Source of the DNA: Caballeronia concitans
GTDB taxonomy: Bacteria; Pseudomonadota; Gammaproteobacteria; Burkholderiales; Burkholderiaceae
Assembly (NCBI RefSeq): GCF_001544615.1
Contig: NZ_FCNV02000021.1
Span: 1-45,826, forward strand
Length of the DNA stretch: 45,826 bases
Reading direction: 5' to 3'
Position 1 is the first letter of the stretch; every line of letters begins with the position of its first letter. Made by a program: the position numbers and the translations under genes. Shown piece by piece: positions 7,640 through 17,297 of this stretch. The notes beneath the pieces are model-generated. The model saw only the letters and a program-made list of their open reading frames with translations. It did no database searches and was not told where the DNA came from.

Positions 7640-10600
7640 GTGGACTTCCCCTCGTCGGCGTTGCCGGACTACGCGGAGCTATTCGCATTCACCAACTTCT
7701 CTTTCCTACGTGGCGCGTCGCACGGGGAGGAGTTGGTGCTGCGCGCATCGCAGCTCGGCTACTCCGGCGTCGCTATTACCGATGAGTGCTCGCTGGCGGG
7801 TGTCGTGCGCGCTCACGTCCAGGCGAAAGAAGAAAAGCTCCCGCTTATCATTGGCTCGTTTTTCCGGCTTGTGAATGCAGACAGGAGTCCGGCGTTCGGG
7901 CTCATTCTGCTGGCTCAAAACCGCAATGGCTACGGCAACCTGTCTGAGCTCATCACGCTGGGCCGCATGCGGGCCGCCAAGGGCGAGTATCTGCTCACAC
8001 CGAATGACATCGCGAGGCCCGAGAAAGAATACGCACATCTAAGAGGCATGCCCGATTGCCTCGCGATTCTCGTGCCAGATTTCCCCGCAAAGGAAGACGC
8101 GCTCGCGGCTCAACTTGAGTGGATGAACTATGTCTTTGCCGGGCGGGCATGGGTCGGGCTCACCTTGCACCAACGCGCGATGGACGACATCCACCGCGGC
8201 GTGGTCGAATACATCGCCGACCAGTATCGCGTGCCGGTTGTCGCGACGGGCAACGTCGTCATGCATGTGCGGTCGAGAAAGCCGCTACAAGACACGATGA
8301 CGGCAATCCGCATTGGGAAGCCCGTTGCCGAGTGCGGTTATGACCTGGCGCCAAACGCAGAAGGGCATTTGCGCTCGCGGTTGCGGCTGGCGAATCTCTA
8401 TCCACCGCATACGCTGTCCGAAACGCTCAATATTTCGGAGCGATGCAATTTCTCTTTGGACGAGCTTCGATACGAATACCCGGACGAAGTCGTCCCCGAG
8501 GGGTTCACTCACGAGGCCTACCTGCGACAGGAAACGTACATCGGCGCACATCGTCGGTTCCCGTCCGGCATCCCGCACGCGGTGCAGGAACAGATTGAGC
8601 ACGAACTGCAGCTCATCCGTGAACTGCAATACGAGGCCTACTTTCTCACCGTCTATGACATCGTCCGCTTCGCTCGCAGCCAGCACATCCTCTGCCAGGG
8701 GCGCGGTTCCGCTGCTAACAGCGCCGTGTGCTACTGCCTCGGCGTGACCGAGGTCGACCCCTCTCGCGGCAACATGCTGTTCGAACGTTTCATCTCGAAA
8801 GAGCGAGGCGAGCCGCCTGACATCGACGTCGACTTCGAGCACCAGCGTCGTGAAGAGGTCATCCAGTACATCTATGGCAAATACGGTCGCGACCGCGCCG
8901 CGATTGCCGCTGCTGTTTCGACTTACCGTCCGCGCGGGGCACTGCGCGAAACAGGGAAGGCGCTCGGCATCGACCCCCAAATCGTCGACAAGGTCGCTAA
9001 ATCGCACCAGTGGTTCGACCATTCACAGGACCTGCTCCGGCGGTTCGAGGAATCCGGCCTCGACCCTTTGAATCCGCTCATTGCGATGTGGGCGACGCTG
9101 GCCGCGCAGATACTGAACTTCCCACGCCATTTGTCTCAGCACTCTGGTGGCTTTGTCATCAGTCGCGGCAAACTTACGCGGCTCGTGCCTGTGGAGAACG
9201 CCGCCATGCAAGACCGCAGCGCTATCCAGTGGGACAAAGACGACCTTGAAGCGCTCGGCCTTCTCAAGATTGACGTGCTTGCGCTCGGTATGTTGTCGGC
9301 CATCCGGCGCGCGCTCGACATCGTCTCTGAGCAACGTGGCGAGCGGTTTGAGTTGCAGGACATTCCGTCTGAAGACGACGCGACGTACGAGATGATTTCG
9401 CGCGCCGATACAGTGGGTGTCTTTCAGATTGAGTCGCGTGCTCAGATGAGCATGCTGCCTCGCATGAAGCCGCGCGAGTTCTATGACCTCGTTATTGAAG
9501 TTGCCATTGTGCGTCCCGGTCCTATTCAGGGCGGCGCCGTTCATCCTTATCTGCGACGACGCCAAGGCTTTGAGCCCGTGAGCTATCCAAGCGAAGCGTT
9601 GAAAACAGCGCTCGGTAGAACGCTTGGCGTGCCTATTTTCCAAGAGCAGGTTATGCAGGTCGCCATCCTTGCTGCTGGTTTCACGCCGGGCGAAGCCGAC
9701 CAGCTTCGCCGGGCAATGGCAGCGTGGAAACGCAAAGGAGGCTTGGACAAGTACTATGACCGTATCGTTGGAGGCATGCTGCAGCGAGGTTATGATAAGG
9801 AATTCGCAGAGTCCATCTTCCAGCAGATCCACGGCTTCGGCGAATACGGTTTCCCGGAGAGCCACGCAGCTAGTTTTGCGCTTCTCGTGTATGCAAGCAG
9901 CTGGTTGAAATGTCACGAACCCGCCGCCTTCCTCGCTGCGATGCTCAATAGTCAACCGATGGGCTTCTATTCTCCGTCGCAACTGTTGCAAGACGCCACG
10001 CGTCACGGAGTGAAGGTCGTTCCCGTTGATGTAACCATCAGCGGGTGGGATTCCGTTCTGGAGAAACAAGCTGACGGCTCTGTGGCCGTGCGCCTCGGAC
10101 TCTCGCTCATGAAAGGCATGAAGGATGGTGCGGCAGAGCGTATCGAGGCAGCGCGAGCCGTGAAACACTTCTCGAGCGTCAGCGACCTTGCAAGGCGTGC
10201 GCAACTGGACCGGCGTGACCTCCAGGTGCTGGCCGCAGCAAATGCACTCTCTTCGCTCGCCGGTAACCGGCGCGAGGCGCTCTGGCAATCAGTCGCGGCG
10301 GTCCCGGACCGCGACATCCTTGCCGAAGCGCGCATCGATGATGAGACGCCGGTCCTTGGCGCGCCGTCGGAGGCAGAGAACATCGTCGCTGACTACAACT
10401 CGACAGGCCTTACACTCGGACGTCACCCGCTCTCGTTGCTACGCCCGACATTACTCGAGCAGCGCTTAATGCCGGCCTCGACTCTGATTACGTACCGCAA
10501 TGGTCGGCTCGCCCGGGGCTGCGGCCTAGTCACGGTACGGCAGCGACCCGGTACGGCGAAAGGCGTCATGTTCGTGACGATTGAAGATGAGACCGGCAAC

Positions 10601-10786
10601 GTGAACGTCATCATCTGGCCGTCACTGTTGGAACGCCAGCGGCGTGAGGCTCTCGGTGCGGCGTTGCTAGGCGTCTATGGCACGTGGCAATGTGAAGGCG
10701 AGGTTCGACACCTCGTTGCGCAGCGGCTCGTAGACATGTCTCATCTGCTTGGTGGCTTAAACACGGTGAGTCGGAACTTCTGCTGA
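7640..10786 (+). CDS. dnaE2: error-prone DNA polymerase DnaE2 (ImuC)
   Basis: 1048 residues from GTG 7640, preceded by AGGTG at 7630-7634. It is a C-family polymerase alpha-subunit homologue for SOS-induced lesion bypass. Order: PHP domain (from about residue 10, FTNFSFLRGASHGEELV, VAITDE); polymerase palm with the catalytic Asp cluster DIDVDF at 394-399; GRGSAAN just upstream; fingers with REFYDLVIEVAIVRPGPIQGG; a helix-hairpin-helix region; and an OB-fold near 940-1000 (GLVTVRQRPGTAKGVMFVTIED). The usual FGEYGFPESHAASFA motif is present. No disruption was seen. The protein lacks the C-terminal tau-binding extension of DnaE1, and its length is normal for DnaE2. Confidence 0.95.
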   Translation: MDFPSSALPDYAELFAFTNFSFLRGASHGEELVLRASQLGYSGVAITDECSLAGVVRAHVQAKEEKLPLIIGSFFRLVNADRSPAFGLILLAQNRNGYGNLSELITLGRMRAAKGEYLLTPNDIARPEKEYAHLRGMPDCLAILVPDFPAKEDALAAQLEWMNYVFAGRAWVGLTLHQRAMDDIHRGVVEYIADQYRVPVVATGNVVMHVRSRKPLQDTMTAIRIGKPVAECGYDLAPNAEGHLRSRLRLANLYPPHTLSETLNISERCNFSLDELRYEYPDEVVPEGFTHEAYLRQETYIGAHRRFPSGIPHAVQEQIEHELQLIRELQYEAYFLTVYDIVRFARSQHILCQGRGSAANSAVCYCLGVTEVDPSRGNMLFERFISKERGEPPDIDVDFEHQRREEVIQYIYGKYGRDRAAIAAAVSTYRPRGALRETGKALGIDPQIVDKVAKSHQWFDHSQDLLRRFEESGLDPLNPLIAMWATLAAQILNFPRHLSQHSGGFVISRGKLTRLVPVENAAMQDRSAIQWDKDDLEALGLLKIDVLALGMLSAIRRALDIVSEQRGERFELQDIPSEDDATYEMISRADTVGVFQIESRAQMSMLPRMKPREFYDLVIEVAIVRPGPIQGGAVHPYLRRRQGFEPVSYPSEALKTALGRTLGVPIFQEQVMQVAILAAGFTPGEADQLRRAMAAWKRKGGLDKYYDRIVGGMLQRGYDKEFAESIFQQIHGFGEYGFPESHAASFALLVYASSWLKCHEPAAFLAAMLNSQPMGFYSPSQLLQDATRHGVKVVPVDVTISGWDSVLEKQADGSVAVRLGLSLMKGMKDGAAERIEAARAVKHFSSVSDLARRAQLDRRDLQVLAAANALSSLAGNRREALWQSVAAVPDRDILAEARIDDETPVLGAPSEAENIVADYNSTGLTLGRHPLSLLRPTLLEQRLMPASTLITYRNGRLARGCGLVTVRQRPGTAKGVMFVTIEDETGNVNVIIWPSLLERQRREALGAALLGVYGTWQCEGEVRHLVAQRLVDMSHLLGGLNTVSRNFC

Positions 10787-10893
10787 GAGACAAATAGCAA
10801 GATCGGTGGCTCCGACTCATCTGCACATAAGATGGTGACCGATGGCACGACCGTCTGCGAGTCTACGAGAGAACGCCTCAGCAGGAGAGAACT

Positions 10894-11127
10894 ATGGGGC
10901 AAGCTAGAAAAATTTGTGCCGAGGCTGCGGCAGTTGCTCGTATAGCCGAAGCTGCTCGTGAAGTGCAAGCTGCCTCTGTTGCAATCGAGCCTTATTATCG
11001 ACACGAGCAAAGCGACGGTCCGTCAACGCTGCTTCTCGCTCGCCTTACGGCCGCTCTGGCTGAACTCCAGCAAGCTCGAGAGGCATTCACCGAACTGATG
11101 GCGTCCGGAGCCGGTTCGCCGGAATAA
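10894..11127 (+). CDS. small helical hypothetical protein, 77 aa
   Basis: It begins MGQARKICAEAAAVARIAEAAREVQAAS (in part) and is Ala/Glu-rich throughout, predicting two long amphipathic helices. GGAGAG at 10884-10889 is 4-5 nt before ATG 10894. No family recognised. It follows dnaE2 by 107 bp but is probably not in the SOS operon. Confidence 0.5.
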   Translation: MGQARKICAEAAAVARIAEAAREVQAASVAIEPYYRHEQSDGPSTLLLARLTAALAELQQAREAFTELMASGAGSPE

Positions 11128-11725
11128 TGAATGCCGGTTTGACGGCGACCAAGACGATTCACTTGGTATCCTTCTTTCGGCCCGGGAAGGGCCCGTTCGT
11201 CCGGTCCGCGCGCCGGACACTGCGATGACCGCGTCGCGCAACGAAGTCTCAGTTCAAGGCTGGAATTCCGCGGCCAGGGCGAGGCCGTGATGGACCGTCA
11301 ATGCGTACCGCGCCAGCGGCTGCGCGTCGACAAATCGAGCTTCGCGCTCGGCCTGGCTAGGGAAGCGGTGATTTTCATGAGTACGTCGTCCGGACTGAAG
11401 CGATGGAAACGGCGCGCCCGGTGCACGCATTGCTGCGATGAGCCAGAGCGCTTGCATACGGCAATCGCGGATTTATACTGATTCTGTCTCCTCCATGTCC
11501 CAGTCGATGTGGATTCAGCCCGCCGATATGAGCGAGCTTTTCCTTCCCCGTGCAGGGCCAGGGCCCCTTGCACGAAACGGAGTACTGGCTCAAGCAGTAA
11601 GGGCCGTCAGGCTTGCGTCAGCGCGAACCACGTTGCGAACGCCGGCACAAACGGCGGGCCTACCGACCGGATCTTCGGCGTTCGTGACACCATAGAGGCA
11701 TCGGTTTGTTAGGGAGACACGCACT
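11128..11725. other. gene-free stretch between the 77-aa ORF and ccdA
   Basis: Only short overlapping frames on both strands (for example 11287-11481 plus and 11298-11573 minus), none with family signature or clear ribosome site. The last 30 bases hold the ccdA ribosome site (GGGAGA, 11711-11716). Confidence 0.45.
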
Positions 11726-11968
11726 ATGGCAGTCAACAACACCCCAGGCCCGAAGACAGCGACGAACGTTTCGCTGAAGGAAGCCCTACTCGTGGAGGAC
11801 AAGGATCTCGGCGTAAAGGTATCTCAGGCGGCAGAAGCGGGTCCGGCTCGAGCAGTGTCGTACAAGCGTGCCGAGATTTGGGCGAAGGAGAACATGGAAG
11901 CGATCACATGCTACAACGCCTACGTGCGGCAAAACGGCCTGCCGCTCGATGAATTCCGGATGTTCTGA
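11726..11968 (+). CDS. ccdA: CcdA-family antitoxin
   Basis: 80 residues. The C-terminal half, RAEIWAKENMEAITCYNAYV followed by RQNGLPLDEFRMF, fits the CcdA pattern (ENxEAIxxYNxxVxxxGxxxDEFRxF), the intrinsically disordered segment that wraps the CcdB toxin. The N-terminal half would be the ribbon-helix-helix DNA-binding part (KTATNVSLKEALLVEDKDLGV). GGGAGA precedes ATG 11726 by 9 nt. The normal partner gene follows immediately but is a broken stump (next entry), so this antitoxin looks orphaned. It could still counter a CcdB encoded elsewhere. Confidence 0.8.
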   Translation: MAVNNTPGPKTATNVSLKEALLVEDKDLGVKVSQAAEAGPARAVSYKRAEIWAKENMEAITCYNAYVRQNGLPLDEFRMF

Positions 11969-11969
11969 A

Positions 11970-12095
11970 ATAGATAAATTCGATGTCTATCCGCACCCAA
12001 CAATACGTTGCGACCTGTTGAATATCCGCTCAACTCGGCGGGACAAATACATAGGTACGGTTCCGAAACGTTCGCCTACAGGCGCGCCGGTATGA
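11970..12095 (+). pseudogene. CcdB toxin remnant
   Basis: Directly after the ccdA stop, a frame without ATG reads IDKFDVYPHPTIRCDLLNI and continues through VPKRSPTGAPV to a TGA at 12093-12095. Intact CcdB proteins start M-x-x-FDVY and have about 100 residues with an internal VPKR...G.PV segment. Here the start codon position holds ATA, the central region appears deleted and the C-terminus is missing. The frame begins 1 nt after the antitoxin stop, the normal ccdAB spacing. The toxin is predicted inactive. Confidence 0.6.
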
Positions 12096-12539
12096 CGATC
12101 AAACCGTGTAATTGAGCTCGTTGGAGAGCCTGATGGACACGACGGATGGCGTGTTAGCCATCCTATGACCGAGCCGAGCGGCAGAAACTGGCTGCCTACG
12201 CTTACGGACGACCACTTAGGCGAAACATTTGTATTTCGCGGGCCTTTCCTTCGAAGGTCTCAAACACTCGAACGGACCGGTTGAGTCCAGAACCGCCCGA
12301 CACTCATCCACGCTTATCGGCCATTGCTGACGTTCAGATGTAGGCTTGGGTATGTCGGCTCTACAACGCTCTCCGGCCGTTCCCACCAAATCGGCCGTGA
12401 GCGACGCGTTTCGCCAACGCCAATGCGTACTTGCGACCCTCTTCGGTCATACGCGGCTGCGTTTGCACGACGGCCGCTTCCAAGGCACAGCGGCCATCCG
12501 TGCTGTCACGTCGGCTGCCTGTACTCGGCCAAAACTGAC
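12096..12539. other. gene-free stretch
   Basis: Short frames only. Nothing with a ribosome site or recognisable domain was found. It may be decayed DNA downstream of the ccdB stump. Confidence 0.4.
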
Positions 12540-13313
12540 TTAGCGCACGGCGTCAGGTCTGCGAATCGTGGCAGCGATCAAATCCCGCAGAACGCTGATG
12601 TCCATGGCTGGCTTATCCGTGTGAAGCATTGCATGGCAGTTGGGACATACAGGGCGCAGGTCCTTTATCGGATCCACTTGGTATTCGGCGCCGATCGTGG
12701 CTAGATCGACAATGTGATGCACGTGAATGAAGCCACGCCCGAGTTCTCCATATTTCGCCTCAAAGTCGAACCCGCACGCACAGCACCTGCAACCGTAGTG
12801 CGCGATCGCGGCGGCCCTTGCATCTGGGTCTCGTTCGTAGCGGTTGACCAGCACTTGCGTTACCGCACCTTCGGAATAGGTCTTCGACCCTACAACGTCG
12901 TCGGGGTAGACGACGTTTAAGGGCGTAGCGGCGAGCAACATCTGATAAAGCGCGCGTTGGCTCTTTCGGAAAGCCCGCCTGCCGAGTCGTTCGCTTTCGT
13001 TTTTTTCCCAGAACTCGATGTTTCTGAGAACCGCCTGCAGCGCCAACACGCGCTTCGCCAAACCGTGCTCGGCGGTGATGGCTTCGACGTAGATGTTCAC
13101 GGCAAGATCGCTCAATGTTTTCTTGTAGAGAATGCCGTCGAGCATCGCCGGATAGGCCTCTGTAAATTGCGCAGCTGTATAGGGCTTCGCGCCGAGCTTT
13201 TCGATGATGAGTCGGTTTCCGGCACTCCGCGTCAGATCTCCGCGAGCGACGCCACGCGCAATGCTGTACGCGATCTTCACTTCGTCGTCGTTAAAGTCCT
13301 CGCGATTGGGCAT
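12540..13313 (-). CDS. HNH endonuclease
   Basis: 257 residues. The C-terminal HNH nuclease reads CRCCACGFDF (first CxxC-type zinc pair), then FIHVHHIVDL (catalytic His region), then LRPVCPNCHAMLHT (second CxxC and metal His). This layout is typical of McrA-like HNH proteins found in restriction systems and mobile islands. The N-terminal 150 residues (ARGDLTRSAGNRLI, LQAVLRNIEFWEK) are helical and may recognise DNA or a modified base, which is inference. ATG at 13313 with weak GAGA upstream. No methyltransferase is adjacent, so a modification-dependent or orphan enzyme is plausible. Confidence 0.8.
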   Translation of the reverse strand: MPNREDFNDDEVKIAYSIARGVARGDLTRSAGNRLIIEKLGAKPYTAAQFTEAYPAMLDGILYKKTLSDLAVNIYVEAITAEHGLAKRVLALQAVLRNIEFWEKNESERLGRRAFRKSQRALYQMLLAATPLNVVYPDDVVGSKTYSEGAVTQVLVNRYERDPDARAAAIAHYGCRCCACGFDFEAKYGELGRGFIHVHHIVDLATIGAEYQVDPIKDLRPVCPNCHAMLHTDKPAMDISVLRDLIAATIRRPDAVR

Positions 13314-13611
13314 AGCTGTCTCGTAGCAAGGTTCGTCTCGACCGGTTGAGAGATTTGCTTTCTCAGCTCAGCACTTTATCCCATCATTGCCGACGCTAGA
13401 TAGTTCCTCGTCCCAACAGGCACAATGCTGCGCCTTGGGCTAAAGAAGACCGTAGCCGACCCTAAACCGCACGTCGGGCTTTTCGAAAGCCGCCGTTCAC
13501 CGGATGCGAAGGGCGATGTCCCCCGTGCTGACGTGGACCTCGAGGCACAGTGTGCCCGAATGACCGGAACGGGCCCGGCGGGACGTGGTCCCATCAAGCA
13601 ACCTTCACCCC
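13314..13611. other. intergenic region
   Basis: Nothing convincing on either strand. A 75-residue plus frame overlaps the 3' end of the membrane gene and is taken as chance. Confidence 0.4.
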
Positions 13612-14176
13612 TTACCCTTCGTTATTTCGAACATCGATCCAGGCATCTTTAATGTAGTCCCTGTTCTTTAAGAATTGCTTGCTTTGCCACAACATTACAA
13701 AAAATACCGGCACTATCACCAATGCATGAGGGCTAACTTCTTTTGTCCAGATGAAGATTGAGATAACGAAAAGAATGGAGTTAAAACTGAACAGCGTCCA
13801 TGCGACGTACACAGCCGGATCTTGTGATTCTCCCATATACCGCAAATGAGCCAAGCGAATATGCCATGCAGGGCCGCTGAACCGTTCCTCGAAGAATACG
13901 TTAATGTAATAGCCAATTTTAAAGATATCGTCGCGATGAGCCGTCAGCATTTTCATTCCAAACATAATAAATGGAACCGGAACAAGGAGCAGGTAACAGT
14001 GCCACCATGTGATTCTCTCCGGTGACGATGAAATGATTTGGAAGACGTACGCCGCAATTGCACCGGTTGCTGTCGTTACGCCCGTTGTCATCAAAGTAAG
14101 CAATTGCGTCATCGCTACTTCCCGCTGACGAAGGTGCTCATGCATTTGCTTGAATTCTTCTGCCAATAGCTTTTCT
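13612..14176 (-). pseudogene. 3' part of a membrane-protein gene split by the cointegrate
   Basis: The reading frame from the IS boundary to the stop at 13612 encodes EKLLAEEFKQMHEHLRQREVAMTQLL and about four hydrophobic segments (ATGAIAAYVF; CYLLLVPVPFIMFGM; YVAWTLFSFNSILFVISIFIW; ALVIVPVFFVMLW), ending KDAWIDVRNNEG. The 5' part is at 35621-35666 beyond the second IS. Joining 35666-35621 to 14168-13612, with one 8-bp target copy removed, gives an uninterrupted 200-residue protein that starts at a GTG with a perfect AAGGAGG site. The open frame that extends into the IS to 14421 is an artefact. Family unknown; a four-helix inner-membrane protein. Confidence 0.85.
14169..14176. repeat. 8-bp target repeat GCTTTTCT, outer left
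   Basis: GCTTTTCT directly left of IS66 copy 1. The same 8 bp lies directly right of copy 2 at 35621-35628. IS66 elements make 8-bp target duplications, so these two mark the original host target site. Confidence 0.9.
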
Positions 14177-14244
14177 GTAAGCGCGTCTTCATTACCGTGT
14201 AGATTTCGTCGTTGAGTTTGGCTACTTTGGTGCCCACCAAATGA

Positions 14245-14646
14245 ATGGTGGACGCAACAGTGGACAGCTCTCCTCAATCCAAACGGCCGAAGCGGCCCAA
14301 TTTTTCTGTCGAGTTCAAGCGGCAGATCGTCGAGGCGACGCTCAAGCCGGGTGCGTCGGCCGCGCTCATCGCTCGCGAGCACGACATCAACGCCAATCTG
14401 CTGTTCAAATGGCGTCGTCATTATCTTGCCGGCGATTTCGGCATGCCCGACGTCACGCTGCCAGAGGCGCCTGTGCTCAACTGGCTACCAGTGGCAGTGG
14501 CTGAGTCTTCACCGGAAGTACCGGCGTGCCCAGCGTCGGACAGCGCGAGCATGTACGAGGTCGAATGTGGCGACGTCCGTCTACGCCTGAGCGCGGATAC
14601 GCCCATCGCAACCCTGATCAAGATCATGCGGGGCCTTGCCCGATGA
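14245..14646 (+). CDS. tnpA: IS66 accessory protein TnpA
   Basis: 133 residues. The N-terminal helix-turn-helix ([20 protein letters not shown] followed by [21 protein letters not shown]) is the IS3/IS66 OrfA type DNA-binding domain. It ends in ATGA overlap with tnpB, so the two are translationally coupled. Required with TnpB and TnpC for transposition in the IS66 family. Confidence 0.9.
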   Translation: MVDATVDSSPQSKRPKRPNFSVEFKRQIVEATLKPGASAALIAREHDINANLLFKWRRHYLAGDFGMPDVTLPEAPVLNWLPVAVAESSPEVPACPASDSASMYEVECGDVRLRLSADTPIATLIKIMRGLAR

Positions 14647-15014
14647 GCCTGCTGATGCTGCCGTCCGCCGTTGGCCTGCCGTCCGGGTCCCGCGTTTGGC
14701 TGGCCGCGGGAGTCACCGACATGCGGGCCGGGTTCAACAGTCTCGCCGCCAAGGTGCAGACCGTGCTCGAACGGGATCCGTTCTGCGGGCACATCTTCGT
14801 GTTTCGCGGCAAACGCGGCGACCTGCTCAAAGTGCTGTGGTGGAGCGGCGATGGCATGTGCCTGCTGATGAAGCGACTCGAGAAGGGGCGCTTCGTATGG
14901 CCGCAGGCCGACGGTGGCGTTATTTGCCTGAGCCCGGCGCAACTGTCGATGCTGCTGGAAGGCATCGACTGGCGGCAACCGACGAGAACGGCACGACCGA
15001 CCTCGGCGTTGTAA
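14643..15014 (+). CDS. tnpB: IS66 TnpB (Orf2-type)
   Basis: 123 residues from ATG 14643, which overlaps the tnpA stop by 4 nt. It shows the Orf2 signature [33 protein letters not shown] and [17 protein letters not shown]. Its biochemical role in IS66 transposition is not settled. This is unrelated to the RNA-guided nuclease TnpB at 27951. Confidence 0.92.
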   Translation: MSLLMLPSAVGLPSGSRVWLAAGVTDMRAGFNSLAAKVQTVLERDPFCGHIFVFRGKRGDLLKVLWWSGDGMCLLMKRLEKGRFVWPQADGGVICLSPAQLSMLLEGIDWRQPTRTARPTSAL

Positions 15015-15043
15015 ACGTCGTTGCGGGCGCGTAAACTGCCTGC

Positions 15044-16636
15044 ATGACGCGCGCGAGCCCACTTCCCGACGATGTCGAAACGCTGAAGGCCATGCTGCTC
15101 AGCCAGGAAGCGACGCTGCGCGAGCGCGACGCACAAGTGCTCAAACTGCAGGAAACTGTCGACTCGCAACAAGCTGCGTTGGCTTCACGCATCGCCGAAG
15201 TCGAACACCTCAAGCTGCTCATTGCCAAGCTGCGCCGCATGCAGTTCGGCCGCAAGTCGGAGAAACTGGACCATCAGATCGAGCAACTCGAACTGCGCCT
15301 CGAAGAACTTGAGGCCGACGAAGGCGCGACGCCGGTCGAAATCCCTAGGACGCCGCGCGCGGCCGTGGAACAAGCGCCGCGCAAGCCACTGCCTGAACAT
15401 CTGCCGCGCGAGCTCCGGACGCACTTGCCCGAATCTGCCGGGAAGTGCTCCGATTGCGGTGGCGAGATGAAGCTGCTGGGCGAAGATGTTGCCGAACAAC
15501 TCGAGTACGTACCGGCAAGCTTCCGGGTTATCCGTCATGTGCGCCCGAAGTTTGCGTGCGTGTGTTGCGACAACATCTCACAGGCCCCCGCACCCAGTCG
15601 TCCTATCGAACGCGGTCTCGCCGGCCCAGGGCTGCTGGCACACGTGCTGGTCTCGAAGTTCGCAGACCATGTGCCGCTTTACCGGCAGTCGGTGATGTAC
15701 GCGCGAGAAGGCGTCGAGCTTGATCGCTCGCTGCTTGCGAAGTGGGTCGGTCACGCTTCGACGCTGCTGCAGCCGCTCGTTGAAACGCTGCGTCGACACG
15801 TGATGTCGGCGACGAAACTCCACGCCGACGACACGCCGGTTCCAGTGCTGGCACCGGGTAACGGCAAGACGAAGACCGGTCGCTTGTGGGTGTACGTGCG
15901 CGATGATCGTACATCGGCCGATATGACGCCGCCCGCGGTGTGGTTCGCCTATACGCCAGATCGCAAGGGTATCCATCCGCGACAGCATCTCAAGTCATTC
16001 GACGGCACGCTGCAAGCCGATGCATACGGCGGCTACCAGGCCATCTACGAAACCGGGCGCGTCACAGAGGCGGCCTGTTGGGCGCACGCTCGACGTCAGT
16101 TCTATGAACTGCACGCAGCGCGCCCGAATGCGTTGAACACCGAGGCGCTTGCGCGTATCGGCGCACTATACAGGATTGAGGAAACGATCAGGGGCAAGCC
16201 GCCCGACCAGCGCCGTGCGCATCGCCAGGAGCATGCGCGACCGCTACTCGATCAATTCCACGCGTGGCTCACAACGACGCTGGAGACGCTCTCGCGCAAA
16301 TCGGATACGAGCCGGGCGATCCTCTATGCGCTGAACCGGTGGGAAGCGCTCACACGCTATTGCGATGACGGCCAGCTCGAAATCGATAACCTGCCAGTCG
16401 AGCGCGCGCTACGCGGGGTGGCCATCGGTCGACGCAACTATCTGTTCGCTGGAGCAGACTCCGGCGGCGAACGTGCCGCCGCGATCTACAGCCTCATTGG
16501 CACCGCAAAACTCAACGGCATCGATCCAGAGGCGTATCTGCGCTTCGTGCTCGCGCGCATCGCGGGGCATGCGATCAACCGCATCGATGAACTCACACCG
16601 TGGGTCGTCGCCGATCAGATCCGCACCGCGCTCTAA
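15044..16636 (+). CDS. tnpC: IS66 DDE transposase TnpC
   Basis: 530 residues. N-terminal coiled coil ([19 protein letters not shown], residues about 14-95 with leucine heptads), a zinc-binding motif (CSDCGG...CVCC), then the IS66 DDE core: the first Asp region [10 protein letters not shown] (Asp262/263), the second region LQADAYGGY, and the Glu region in [17 protein letters not shown]. The C-terminal [20 protein letters not shown] is the conserved IS66 C-terminal domain. Length is normal and the frame intact. Confidence 0.93.
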   Translation: MTRASPLPDDVETLKAMLLSQEATLRERDAQVLKLQETVDSQQAALASRIAEVEHLKLLIAKLRRMQFGRKSEKLDHQIEQLELRLEELEADEGATPVEIPRTPRAAVEQAPRKPLPEHLPRELRTHLPESAGKCSDCGGEMKLLGEDVAEQLEYVPASFRVIRHVRPKFACVCCDNISQAPAPSRPIERGLAGPGLLAHVLVSKFADHVPLYRQSVMYAREGVELDRSLLAKWVGHASTLLQPLVETLRRHVMSATKLHADDTPVPVLAPGNGKTKTGRLWVYVRDDRTSADMTPPAVWFAYTPDRKGIHPRQHLKSFDGTLQADAYGGYQAIYETGRVTEAACWAHARRQFYELHAARPNALNTEALARIGALYRIEETIRGKPPDQRRAHRQEHARPLLDQFHAWLTTTLETLSRKSDTSRAILYALNRWEALTRYCDDGQLEIDNLPVERALRGVAIGRRNYLFAGADSGGERAAAIYSLIGTAKLNGIDPEAYLRFVLARIAGHAINRIDELTPWVVADQIRTAL

Positions 16637-16679
16637 AGATCTCAGTCTCCAGTCAAGACGTCGCTGGAGCCACGCTTAC

Positions 16680-16687
16680 CCGCAGGG
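16680..16687. repeat. 8-bp repeat CCGCAGGG, inner left
   Basis: Directly right of IS66 copy 1; identical to 33110-33117, directly left of copy 2. Confidence 0.88.
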
Positions 16688-16796
16688 GCCGGTGCAGGGC
16701 GAAATAATTTACAGCGTGCCGACAGCTGGCATCGCACCGTGCGACCCTCTATACAAACCGGAAGTCGGCCCTAAAAGCGGACCCTCTCTCATATAA
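16680..16796 (+). pseudogene. 3' fragment of the plasmid gene split by IS66
   Basis: Starting in frame with CCG-CAG-GGG, this stretch encodes PQGPVQGEIIYSVPTAGIAP and further to a TAA at 16794-16796. The 5' part is at 32528-33117. After removing one 8-bp copy the two join in frame to give a 232-residue protein. The stretch also extends the antisense-to-tnpC frame from 16365, but that link is an artefact of the junction. Confidence 0.8.
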
Positions 16797-16815
16797 ATAA
16801 CTGCCTGCCCGGATT

Positions 16816-16863
16816 GGCCCGTTTTTGCCCGCTACCTATAGGTGGAGCGGGCAAAAACGGACC
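16816..16863. repeat. long hairpin with palindromic loop
   Basis: Left arm 16816-16833 (GGCCCGTTTTTGCCCGCT) and right arm 16846-16863 are inverted with one mismatch. The loop contains the palindrome ACCTATAGGT (16834-16843). Further CGGGCAAA copies and a CGGACC follow to 16918. It could be a bidirectional terminator behind the split gene or a replication/partition site. Confidence 0.6.
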
Positions 16864-17297
16864 GGATGCCAATTGGCCAGAAGGACCGAAAACGGGCAAA
16901 CCGGGCAAATCCGGACCAAGCCAGCCTGTCGTCGGGGTGATACACGCCTACATTGCCCCGTCGCGCAGAGCTCTTGTTTCCAGCTGCGGACAAAAAATTC
17001 CCCGCTGGCATTGATTTTTCTGCCCCCGGCATACCAGCTTGAACACCGAAACGGGTCCCATCGCGTCGCGTGGTAGCGGACAGGGCCCCGAAAAATTTTA
17101 AAAATTTCTAGCTGTGATGCTCTGTTAAGGGCGGCTCTCTCATAGAGATTGGCAAAGTTCGCCGGCAGCATCAGCGAGGAGCGTGCCATCGATTCCGCAT
17201 ACAGGTATCGCGCGCCCGCGCGTAGCTATTCAGGCGCTCCAGCCCACTACTGCACTTTCTGGCAGTTGCCTAGACGCAACGAGCGCTAGCGTCATCG
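16864..17297. other. noncoding stretch before the par operon
   Basis: No supported gene. It contains CGGGCAAA-type repeats (16892-16918) and an AT-rich block at about 17090-17110 (poly-A/T, GAAAAATTTTAAAAATTT). Open frames here on both strands lack ribosome sites. Confidence 0.45.

Larger units (their letters stand above)
14177..16679 (+). mobile_element. IS66-family insertion sequence, copy 1
   Basis: 2503 bp. The ends are GTAAGCGCGTCTTC at the left and, as inverted right end, GTAAGCGTGGCTCC, the IS66-type terminal GTAAGCG. It holds the three IS66 genes in order (tnpA, tnpB, tnpC), all intact. Its sequence corresponds position by position, at an offset of 18941, to copy 2; every translated frame compared is identical. 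The flanks of this copy do not match each other (GCTTTTCT left, CCGCAGGG right). This is the key evidence for a cointegrate. Confidence 0.93.

Noticed and set aside
9023-10288. 421-residue ORF antisense to dnaE2
   Set aside because: Shadow of a GC-rich coding strand; no ribosome site or domain.
13612-14421. Single 269-residue minus-strand ORF running from IS66 into the membrane gene
   Set aside because: The N-terminal 80 residues come from the IS66 antisense strand and recur unchanged at copy 2. The real gene starts at 35666.
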